Source: Polyangium aurulentum
GTDB taxonomy: Bacteria > Myxococcota_A > Polyangia > Polyangiales > Polyangiaceae
NCBI GenBank assembly: GCA_945875545.1
Contig: CAMCKZ010000031.1
Span: forward strand, 1-33,403
Direction: 5' to 3'
DNA: 33,403 bases
Shown here: piece by piece, positions 24,901 through 31,902 of the stretch
How positions within the stretch are numbered: the first letter of the stretch is position 1
How the letters are laid out: the number at the start of each line of letters is the position of its first letter
The notes under the pieces: model-generated
Told to the model about the DNA's origin: nothing
The model's input: only the letters and a program-made list of their open reading frames with translations
Database searches by the model: none
Position numbers and translations under genes: made by a program

Positions 24901-25923
24901 CGCTTGGGCGTAGAGCTCGTCGTAGGCTGCGATAAATGGCCAAAATGACTGGCATTCCACCCCTTCGGCGCCCTTCCACGCGGACTTCACACTGCCCGGC
25001 AAAAGGCGCTCACTGGCCGTCACGTCGGACTTCTTGACGCGCACGCACCCGGCCTCCGTCCACGCGCGTACGACACGCAGGGACTTTTCGAGGTAGTCCG
25101 GGCGCAAGACGGTGCCCTTGAACTGGCCCTGCGCCACTGCCCGCGTGAGGGCCGCGAGGCAAGGGTTCGTGCGCGGTGCGTCTCCCTCGACGTAGAGTTT
25201 TCTGAAAGCACCGACCGAGCGAACGACAGGGGAAAGGCAGCTAAATAGTGAGGCCCACGGCGACGCCTCGAGGGGGTTCGAAGGCGGGGGCGTCGTGCAT
25301 TCGAACTCAAGGGCCTGGGCACCGATGGCGTCTTGCGCCACGGCGATAAGGTCGTGTCGTTTCAGGTTGAGGGCGTCAAGAATGCGAACGTCGTCGTGGG
25401 TGGCGCGAGACCAGAGTTCCGCGAGGGCATCGTTGACGACCTCTTTCACGATCTCGGCCGTGGACTTTGTGAGAGTGAGGCTCGAATCGTGGCCCGACTC
25501 GAAGGCAAATTCTTGCAGCATTCGCTGAGAAAAACCGTGGATCGTGCTGATCGCCGCCGCATCAAAAGACTGAATGGCAAGCTTGAACCGGGCGGCGAGC
25601 GCGTCGTCGTTGGCCACCTGTTTTCGAATGTGCGCAAGCACTTCATCGGGAGGAGCATTCTCGTCCTCTCGCGGCGCCGCGGGCGATACGAGCGCGCGGT
25701 GCGCCGAGGCGATGCGATCGCGGACGCGGGAGCGAAGTTCGCTGGCCGCCGCATTCGTGAACGTCATGGCCAAAATACGGTCGATGGGCACGGCGTACTC
25801 GCCCACGAGGCGCAAGACGAGCGACGCCAATTGGTAGGTTTTTCCCGTGCCGGCGCTCGCCTCCAACAGCCACGGTGTGCCCGCCGGAAGGTCGACGATG
25901 GGGTTCCAGGGCGCGTAACTCAT
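21919..25923 (-). CDS. recB: exodeoxyribonuclease V beta subunit RecB
   Basis: The start at 25923 (MSYAPWNP) gives 1334 residues, somewhat longer than E. coli RecB (1180). Helicase motifs: LEASAGTGKTYQL (20-32), DRILAMTFTNAAASEL, VLVDEFQDTDAAQW, LFLIGDPKQAIYSFRGANV, TVETLHASKGLEYPVV, and LYVALTRAKHRTIVW. The C-terminal nuclease domain keeps its metal-binding set: the Asp of GAIDLVFR and the Asp and Lys of IADYKTN, followed by YFLQALLYTVALHREL. It is therefore expected to be an active 3'-5' helicase and the nuclease of the complex. Its ATG overlaps the recC stop (ATGA) and its stop overlaps the recD start. Confidence 0.96.
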   Translation of the reverse strand: MSYAPWNPIVDLPAGTPWLLEASAGTGKTYQLASLVLRLVGEYAVPIDRILAMTFTNAAASELRSRVRDRIASAHRALVSPAAPREDENAPPDEVLAHIRKQVANDDALAARFKLAIQSFDAAAISTIHGFSQRMLQEFAFESGHDSSLTLTKSTAEIVKEVVNDALAELWSRATHDDVRILDALNLKRHDLIAVAQDAIGAQALEFECTTPPPSNPLEASPWASLFSCLSPVVRSVGAFRKLYVEGDAPRTNPCLAALTRAVAQGQFKGTVLRPDYLEKSLRVVRAWTEAGCVRVKKSDVTASERLLPGSVKSAWKGAEGVECQSFWPFIAAYDELYAQAETFHASVEPYAGFASVVRHRVQGVLERRHTITFDALISRLADSMAKGGVDGELARRMRDRFEAVLVDEFQDTDAAQWSVLATAFLGKRRLFLIGDPKQAIYSFRGANVRAYLAAARSMPSAQCRTMGDNWRSDGAAVRAMNALWRSDSDAFGTEGVDYVDVRAAPTNARRGVAGALEFRWLDGRTLGREDGSTIGSKGAAQAIAADLAADEIFRLMRPDAALGLELSGGRARLEPQDFAILTSTHYQSQSAYRALVARGIPAVVASKGSVFASDAAIWMRRWLEAVESQGRDSDVRLAVTTPIVGWTGAELARALEDSRVPNEGSSPTDFASTFDTGYLGLLLHFRRAARAWPREGFGRIFDGDLHRFKAYPRILSMASGERLATDLRHLLELAHAFDRAHRPSPGALAQWLAEGADEDADGHDREESALRLESDARSVTVETLHASKGLEYPVVLLPFAWSERADTAGTRPVKVQGAIKTVLNLEGPGSLRRTDREKQRRADDVGESQRKLYVALTRAKHRTIVWLGPIGKDGRDLAHTAIGRLALREPGSRGILQAESLIAGASSGRENAPAPGDFMERVADRLGALCTYSGGTIAWSPALALATERDRESERYVPRGKPSGLESRDDWPTDRAQVVGRWRTTSFTALVKGAGVSAYFPDISDTSADLPPGLSDEHAPKHHPRDPGPRAGRPEAAAASPAVRLMAPGSAAYGTFVHSVLEKLNFQTGEPRDGRSIDELADREASLAAVSGEAVGEFVGALAAILDASIEAKEVSLPLGFSLRSLSDTHRLDELAFDLRLGGRSAPSADRGGDNNVAHLDPMFEALRGFPDVLPASWVTSLESRFRGGRFSDGLLGILRGAIDLVFRTHDGDRHRYFIADYKTNRIAGNTLDSYTREAMRAVMESGDYFLQALLYTVALHRELGLRLAGYNYDRHMGGFLYLFVRGMSAQPFAPSGAPNGAEHGAAPGVYADRFPAALIEAVDSALYARSFP
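23126..23140 (-). repeat. iterated palindrome, three half-sites (site F)
   Basis: On the minus strand TGCA-CTA-TGCA-CGTA, inside recB. Confidence 0.7.
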
Positions 25924-28900
25924 CGCGCTGAAACCTTCTTGACGGGCGGCTTCGTGTTCGCCGCTGGCGAACCGCCCGCGATGCCCGCCGCTTTCGCTCC
26001 CGCAGACCGCGCGTGGAGCAGCGGACCCCACACGGCCATGGCCTCTCGCGCGAGCTCCGCGCTGCGCCCGATGAGGTCTTCCGGGGCGAGGTGCCCGTAG
26101 AGCGCGTTGGTGAACGGGTCGGCCTTGGCGCCCGCCCCAAATGAATCTGATTCCCAGGTTTTATCCACGCAGTCTCTCACGATCCGCTCGCATGCGAAGG
26201 TGCCACCGGCGTCGCCATCGCCGCTCTTGATGATGGCCTCCGCGATGCTACGGGAGAGCCGCGGCACGCGAAGAAGTGCGCCGCTCCGAGACGACTCGAA
26301 GGCAGCCAAAAGGTCGTCGAGGATCGAAGCAGACTCGGTCGGCGTCGGTGCCGAAAGGCGAATGATTCCTTCCGGAGTAACGACGAGCGCCGCCTCCACG
26401 GGCTCGTCGCAGGCCCGGGCCACAAGCAGCGTGCACCAGGCTTCGAGCTCCGCATCTTCTGGGTATTTGCTCTGAACAATGTTCGCGAAGACGACCCGTG
26501 ATGCGTCTGCGACGGACCGAAAAACGTACGGCACCCGGGCCACGACGCAGTGACTCACCGCGCGGTAGGTGTAGGTTGCAGCCATCGTGATCGGAGGCGC
26601 GGGGCAGGCTTCATGAAGGGTGTCGAGGGCGTGGCGGAGGTTTTCCACGTGCTCTTTCATGTCCGTGTCGCCCCGGGCACCTGGCGGCGACGTTCCCTCG
26701 GCGCGCCCGCGAAGGAGGGCCGCTCGCTCGAACTCTTCGAGGGCATTATCCCGCAAATCGGGATGGAAAACGTCCGTCGAAAGGTGGGCCAGGAGCTCGT
26801 GGCGGAGCTCCCACGTTGGCAGATCCTCTCCCTCAAGGGGCTCCCGATCGTTGCGCGTTTCGTAGCTCTCGCGGAGGTGCAGCCCGAGGCGCCCTTGCAG
26901 AAGGGCCCGCGGCGCGTTGCGAAGAAACCGCGCGAAGACTTGGCAGTCGAGGTCGCCGGTCCTGGCCTGAGCGACCTGAGCGACCTGAGCGACCTGCGCG
27001 GCCTCGGCAGCGTGAACGAGGGGAAACGAACCCGCTCCACCCGTTGCCTGAAGCCCTGCGGGGCTGTGGCCGTGAGGGCCCTGCGCCCTGGAAAGCGCCT
27101 GGGAAGACGCGACCCAGACGGGATCAAATGTGCGCGAGCGAAGGGCCCCGAGCGCGGTCATTGCGCCCGGGTCTTTGGCCCAAGGTTGCAGCGCATGGCG
27201 TCGCCACGTGGAGGCGTAAGCGGGCCCCATGTGCGCCTCAAGAACGTCCAACAGTTCGTGGCACACCGCGCTCATCGGCGCCTCTTTTCCGCGCTTCTCT
27301 TCGAAGCCTGTGCCGAAGAGAAACAATCCGTCGCGGGCGCACATGAGGGCCTCCAGAAACAGATGCCGGTCGAGGTCGGTTCGCGACGGTTCTCCTGGTT
27401 TTCTGCTGGCAAACGGGTCCCAACTTGGGGGCTGTCCGGCGCGGGGAAATGCCCCTTCCGACAGGCCCACGATGGCGACGATGCGAAAGGGCACCGAGCG
27501 CATGGGCTCCAGGGCGCACACGGTAATGGCCCCGCCGTAGGCCCCGCCGCCCGGGCCGGGGAGGTCGAAGGCTGTTTCCAAAAGTGTCACGATGGCGGCT
27601 CTCTCAAGAAGCAACTCCGGCGCGCCCGGGGTACTCTTTTCCGCCGTTGGAAGGAAGCCATCGAGGGCCACGTCGATCGCGCGTCGCCAGGGAAGTTCCA
27701 CGTCGTTGATGCGCGTTAGCTCAGCGAGCGCCTGCCGAAGGGCGCGCGCCCACGCCGCCCCGGACCTTGGGGCTGCCAAAAAAGTGCTTGCAGTCTGCAG
27801 CATGCGCAGCGCGTGGGCGAGGCGTCCGAAGAGGGCGATGCTCTCGCTCGTTCGTAGGGTCGATGGCGTGACCGGACTCGCGTTCGTGTCGCCGTAGACG
27901 GGGAGGGCACCTTGGTCGTCCGTGAGGGTTCCGAGGGCGAGGCGCTCAAGAGCGAATGCCACGGTATTTTGCTGGCTATGAGGCTGACCGTGCGACTCTC
28001 GATCGGCGGCATCCCAGCCCCATCGAAGGCCACTTTCGCTCATCAGAGAGCGAACCTCGGGAAGGTCTTCGTCGGCGATTTCGAAGGCTTGACGCACGGG
28101 CCCTAGGGCGAACAAATCGAGAAGCGCCGAGGCGGTCACGCGCGAACCCGCGAGGGTCAAAAGGCGCACCAAAGTTTCCGCGAGAGGGTTCTCCACGCGC
28201 AGGCCCAAATCCGACACGTTCACCGGCAGGCCGTGCCCCGTTTCACCTGGAATTCCCCTAGCAAAAACCGCCTGGAGCAGAGGGCCAAACGTGCCCACAT
28301 CGGGACTCATCACGAGCACGTGCCGAGCCTCCAAACTCGGGTCTTCGGCGAACCGTTCGAGCAACGTGTCGCGGACCGCCTCGCATTGACGAAGCGCGCC
28401 GTGGCACGAGTGAACTTGCACCGAAGAACAACCTTCGAAGCGCGCCCACGGCAGCACGCGGCTGTCGCCCATCGGTGCTGCGTCGAGGATAAATTGTTGC
28501 AAGGTTTCGAGCAGCGTTGTGGGCGGCGGGGCAGGGCTCTCGGCGGCGGCGGGCGGGTCTTCGTTGTACGAGTCTTCTTCGAGCCACGCCTGCAAATCGC
28601 GGCTCACCAGGCCATTGGCGGCGAGGATCGGATTGGCGCTGTCGAGGGCGCGCAGGGCCGCTTCACGGTCGTCGGCGCGGGTCGCTTTTGCCGCCGCACG
28701 CCGGTGTTCGTCGCGGGTGCGATCGTCGCCGATCCACTCCCGCGTGGGCACCAACATAAAGAGATGCACCGGCATGTGAGCGGCAAGGACGCGCACGTGG
28801 TGGCGATCGTGGGGCGAGAGCGACGAGATGCCAAAGATGGCCAGCGGTCGCTTGAAACCGCGGGGCGACCGCGACTGCAACGAGGCGAGAAGTTGGGCCG

Positions 28901-29486
28901 TCGAAGGCGCGGTTTCATGTGCATGCAAAGTGCACATAAGATGGGCGAGCCACCGGTGAGAATCTGGTGCAAGTGATTGAGATTGCAGCCATTTTAGAGA
29001 CTCTTGTGGCCTGTCCGCCACGAGTCTTTCGAGGGTGCGCGCGGCCTCTTGGGCGAAGGCGTACTCCCGCGACGACACGGGCGTGCTCGCTTCGCCCACA
29101 AACGGTGCCACGTGTTTGAACGCGGGTTCGTTTCGAGCGGCGCGCATCGCCGAAAGGACGTCGAGAGCGAACGACGGCGACGTCCACGAGCCCGGTCGCC
29201 GCGCGTCGGTATCGTCCCAGAAACGCGTTTGCGGATTCGGCTTAGCACCGCTCAATAACTCGCGCACACTTCCGCGAAGGGCCGCCCTCGCTCCAGGAAA
29301 CGCTAGGTTTCCGCACATGCCCAGATCCGACGCAAGCTCTTGCCGCAGCCACCGTTCGATGTGACGACTGCCCACGGCAATGGGCAACGGTGTGAACGGA
29401 TCGGCCGGTGCTCGCTCGCGCACAAAGGTTGCGAGCGCATGAACGAGGGTTTCGACGCGCGGGTGGCGGCACACGTAAAGAGCCAT
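25920..29486 (-). CDS. recC: exodeoxyribonuclease V gamma subunit RecC
   Basis: About 1188 residues from ATG 29486 (MALYVCRHPRVETLV), which lines up with the start of E. coli RecC; a second ATG seven codons upstream is possible. Recognisable segments: GNLAFPG, HLFMLVPTREWIGD, ANPILAANGLVSRDL, HVLVMSPDVGTFGPLLQAVF, IVAIVGLSEGAFPR, and DRHLFLEALMCARDGLFLFG. RecC holds the complex together and in E. coli scans for the Chi sequence; it has a dead helicase and nuclease fold. The residues that would read Chi here cannot be predicted by eye. It is the first gene of recC-recB-recD. It contains a 9-base tandem repeat. Confidence 0.95.
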   Translation of the reverse strand: MALYVCRHPRVETLVHALATFVRERAPADPFTPLPIAVGSRHIERWLRQELASDLGMCGNLAFPGARAALRGSVRELLSGAKPNPQTRFWDDTDARRPGSWTSPSFALDVLSAMRAARNEPAFKHVAPFVGEASTPVSSREYAFAQEAARTLERLVADRPQESLKWLQSQSLAPDSHRWLAHLMCTLHAHETAPSTAQLLASLQSRSPRGFKRPLAIFGISSLSPHDRHHVRVLAAHMPVHLFMLVPTREWIGDDRTRDEHRRAAAKATRADDREAALRALDSANPILAANGLVSRDLQAWLEEDSYNEDPPAAAESPAPPPTTLLETLQQFILDAAPMGDSRVLPWARFEGCSSVQVHSCHGALRQCEAVRDTLLERFAEDPSLEARHVLVMSPDVGTFGPLLQAVFARGIPGETGHGLPVNVSDLGLRVENPLAETLVRLLTLAGSRVTASALLDLFALGPVRQAFEIADEDLPEVRSLMSESGLRWGWDAADRESHGQPHSQQNTVAFALERLALGTLTDDQGALPVYGDTNASPVTPSTLRTSESIALFGRLAHALRMLQTASTFLAAPRSGAAWARALRQALAELTRINDVELPWRRAIDVALDGFLPTAEKSTPGAPELLLERAAIVTLLETAFDLPGPGGGAYGGAITVCALEPMRSVPFRIVAIVGLSEGAFPRAGQPPSWDPFASRKPGEPSRTDLDRHLFLEALMCARDGLFLFGTGFEEKRGKEAPMSAVCHELLDVLEAHMGPAYASTWRRHALQPWAKDPGAMTALGALRSRTFDPVWVASSQALSRAQGPHGHSPAGLQATGGAGSFPLVHAAEAAQVAQVAQVAQARTGDLDCQVFARFLRNAPRALLQGRLGLHLRESYETRNDREPLEGEDLPTWELRHELLAHLSTDVFHPDLRDNALEEFERAALLRGRAEGTSPPGARGDTDMKEHVENLRHALDTLHEACPAPPITMAATYTYRAVSHCVVARVPYVFRSVADASRVVFANIVQSKYPEDAELEAWCTLLVARACDEPVEAALVVTPEGIIRLSAPTPTESASILDDLLAAFESSRSGALLRVPRLSRSIAEAIIKSGDGDAGGTFACERIVRDCVDKTWESDSFGAGAKADPFTNALYGHLAPEDLIGRSAELAREAMAVWGPLLHARSAGAKAAGIAGGSPAANTKPPVKKVSAR
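26966..27001 (-). repeat. 9-base tandem repeat inside recC
   Basis: CCTGAGCGA on the plus strand is repeated exactly three times (26966-26992), followed by a degenerate fourth unit. It encodes AQV repeats in a poorly conserved linker of RecC. Such arrays can change length by whole codons. Confidence 0.9.
28920..28934 (-). repeat. iterated palindrome, three half-sites (site G)
   Basis: On the minus strand TGCA-CTT-TGCA-TGCA, inside recC. Confidence 0.7.
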
Positions 29487-29565
29487 TGGAGGCCGAGTAT
29501 GCCGCATTGCGCGCGTGCCTTGTCGGCCGCGGATGGCGCTTCACGGATTTCGAGACGAGGAACCG

Positions 29566-30660
29566 ATGACACGCGGCTCATCTCGTGCTGCGGTGCCCGT
29601 GATGGACGCCTTTGCCGTTTCCGCGTGGGCTAATTCTCTGGGTATTTCCCCGGAGGCCGTCGCGCTGTACCTCGCGAGCGACGTCATCGATCTTCACATC
29701 GACTCGTTCATTTGGTCGCGCATTTTCGGTTACGATCTGACCAAGCGTCACGACCTCGGGCCCCTCGGCGGTCGCTATTTTCGTCAAGTGGATTTCCCGC
29801 GCATACGCGAAGCGCACGTCACCGGCGCCACGTGGGTCGTGACAACGAACATCGCGCGCAAGGCACCGTGGCGCGCGCGCACTCTTTTTCGCAACCTGGA
29901 AAAGTTGTGCAGCACGTTCGCGAAGGTCGATGGCGAGTTTGCGATCGTGCGTAATACAGCGGAATACCGCGCTGCTCGCGCCCAGGGAAAACACGGCGCG
30001 TTCATTGGGGTGCAGGGCGGAAACGCCTTCGACGAGAACCTCGCTTTTCTTGAAGCCGTGCCCGATGGGCTCATTCTTCGGGTGACCCTCGTGCATCTTT
30101 CCACCTCGAAAATGGGCGTCACCAGTTCCCCTCTGAGCCTCGGTGCGACGGGCGGGCTCACGCATTTTGGTCGCGAGTTTGTCGAGCGCCTCAACGCTCG
30201 CAAGGTATTTGTGGACCTCGCCCACGTAAGCCGCGAGGGGTTTTTCGACGCCGTTGCCGTCCACGACAAAAGCCAGCCACTCCTCGTGACGCACACGGGC
30301 GTGAGCGGCGTGTTTCCCCATTGGCGCAACCTCGACGACGAGCAAATTCGCTCGATTGCGCACACCGGCGGCACCATCGGCATTATGTACCAATCGGGCT
30401 TTCTCGGCCCGTCCACCTTCAACGGCCGGGCCTCGCTCATCGTCGATCACCTCGAACACGTGGTCAACGTGGCGGGCGAAGATCACGCGTCGCTCGGCAG
30501 CGACTGGGACGGAATGATCGTGCCGCCAACGGACATGCCCTCGTGCCTCGAACTTCCGAAACTCGTTCAAATCATGCTCGACCGAGGCTTTTCGCCGGAG
30601 CGCATTCAAAAGATTCTCGGAGGCAATTTCTTGCGCGTCGTGAGCGCCTTGCGCGGGTAA
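29566..30660 (+). CDS. M19 membrane dipeptidase-like protein
   Basis: The start at 29566 is preferred because GAGG lies 5 bases upstream (29557-29560); earlier ATGs at 29515 and 29533 are possible. It has 364 residues and no clear signal peptide, suggesting a cytoplasmic protein. Family features: DLHIDSF (the HxD zinc site), KHGAFIGVQGGN, HFGREFVERLNARKVFVDLAHVS, VTHTG, HLEHVVNVAGEDH, and GSDWDG. In renal dipeptidase the two zinc ions are bridged by a Glu in GVEGG; this protein has Gln 150 there. Related enzymes cleave dipeptides, including some D-amino-acid-containing ones. It is divergent from recC with 79 bases between the starts. Confidence 0.88.
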   Translation: MTRGSSRAAVPVMDAFAVSAWANSLGISPEAVALYLASDVIDLHIDSFIWSRIFGYDLTKRHDLGPLGGRYFRQVDFPRIREAHVTGATWVVTTNIARKAPWRARTLFRNLEKLCSTFAKVDGEFAIVRNTAEYRAARAQGKHGAFIGVQGGNAFDENLAFLEAVPDGLILRVTLVHLSTSKMGVTSSPLSLGATGGLTHFGREFVERLNARKVFVDLAHVSREGFFDAVAVHDKSQPLLVTHTGVSGVFPHWRNLDDEQIRSIAHTGGTIGIMYQSGFLGPSTFNGRASLIVDHLEHVVNVAGEDHASLGSDWDGMIVPPTDMPSCLELPKLVQIMLDRGFSPERIQKILGGNFLRVVSALRG

Positions 30661-30759
30661 AGATTACGGCGATCCAGCGACGCCTTCGAGGGGCGGCGGC
30701 ACCTCATTCGTGAACCATTTCCGGCGCCGATGATTGCGCGTTATCCAAGGAAAATCCCT

Positions 30760-31845
30760 ATGTTTCGCACCTTTTGTCTCGTTCCCCTTCTCGCCCTCGC
30801 GGCAGCGTGCAGTGGCACCAACGCGGGCACGGCAGGCACGCCAGGCACGGCAAGCCACGGGGCAGGCACGCCCGCGCACACCGACCCCTCGAAGTGGCCC
30901 GGTGAGTGTTCGAAGCCTCTGCCCACAACGAAGGTATCGCTGCCAAAAGACGACACCATCCACGCGGACGACGCCGAGTGGTGGTACTGGACGGGCCATC
31001 TCCAAACCGCCGACGGCCGTTGGTTTGGCTTCGAAGAGGTATTTTTCCGAATCATTCGCCAGGGCGCGCGCGGGGTCATGGTGCACTCGGCCTTGACCGA
31101 CGTGCAGGGTCAGAAGTTTTACCACCGCTCAAACCTGTCGCTCACGGAGCTCCCGCCCACACCGAACGGCTTCGATTACGCTTCGTATGCGCAGACCGCG
31201 ACCGGCGGCGACGGCCACGACACGCTGCACGGCGAAGGGCAGGGGTACGCGTTTGACCTCGCGCTTGACCACACCAAGCGTGCCACGCTTCAGCACGGTT
31301 TGGGCTACACCGACTACCCGTTTGGCGGGTACACGTATTACTATTCGCGTGAGCGCATGGCGGTCACGGGCACGGTGGTTGTGGGCGACACCGCGCTGGC
31401 GGTCACGGGCACGGGCTGGTTCGATCACCAATACGGTGATCTGTCGAGCGCGGTAACCAAGGGTTGGGACTGGTTCGCTTTTCAGCTCGACGATAACCGC
31501 GAAATCATGCTTTTCGTCGTTAAAGACGGCGCAACTCCTGTGGTTGTCGGCGCATCCATGACCGACGCGAACTGCGTCACCACTGAGCTAAAGCCCGCGG
31601 ATTTCGAGATTATTCCCACGGGCACATGGAAGAGCCCGCATACAGATTGTACCTATCCCCAGGGGTGGAAAGTTCGTGTGAAAGACATGAACTTCGTGGT
31701 GTCGCCGGTCATGCCGGACCAAGAAGTGTACAAATCGATGCCGATCTACTGGGAAGGCGCCGCAACCGTGAGCGGCAGCGCCACCGGTCGCGCGTACGTA
31801 GAGCTGTCGGGTTACTGCGAGGTTTCGACCACACCGCGGCCATGA
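30760..31845 (+). CDS. CrtC/AttH-type lipocalin-like lipoprotein (putative secreted hydrolase)
   Basis: The ATG at 30760 follows AAGGAAA and opens a lipoprotein signal peptide (MFRTFCLVPLLALAAAC, Cys 17); 361 residues in all. After a Gly/Thr/Ala-rich linker containing near-repeats comes the family hallmark EWWYWTGHL (about 73-81), then GFEEVFFR, YYYSRERMAVTG, TGTGWFDHQYGD and WDWFAFQLDDNREIMLF. This is the double-lipocalin-like fold shared by carotenoid 1,2-hydratase CrtC and AttH proteins. Many secreted members have no known substrate. There are no carotenoid genes nearby, so a hydratase role is unlikely. It follows the dipeptidase-like gene after 99 bases. Confidence 0.85.
   Translation: MFRTFCLVPLLALAAACSGTNAGTAGTPGTASHGAGTPAHTDPSKWPGECSKPLPTTKVSLPKDDTIHADDAEWWYWTGHLQTADGRWFGFEEVFFRIIRQGARGVMVHSALTDVQGQKFYHRSNLSLTELPPTPNGFDYASYAQTATGGDGHDTLHGEGQGYAFDLALDHTKRATLQHGLGYTDYPFGGYTYYYSRERMAVTGTVVVGDTALAVTGTGWFDHQYGDLSSAVTKGWDWFAFQLDDNREIMLFVVKDGATPVVVGASMTDANCVTTELKPADFEIIPTGTWKSPHTDCTYPQGWKVRVKDMNFVVSPVMPDQEVYKSMPIYWEGAATVSGSATGRAYVELSGYCEVSTTPRP
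30823..30849 (+). repeat. 9-base near-tandem repeat after the lipid Cys of the CrtC-like lipoprotein
   Basis: Three successive units (GCGGGCACG, GCAGGCACG, CCAGGCACG) encode AGT-AGT-PGT in the linker behind the lipid anchor. Confidence 0.8.
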
Positions 31846-31902
31846 CCGGCTGCTGCGGGACTCGTACTCCTTCTCACTCGTTTCGTCCGTGTACCTTCCG
31901 GG

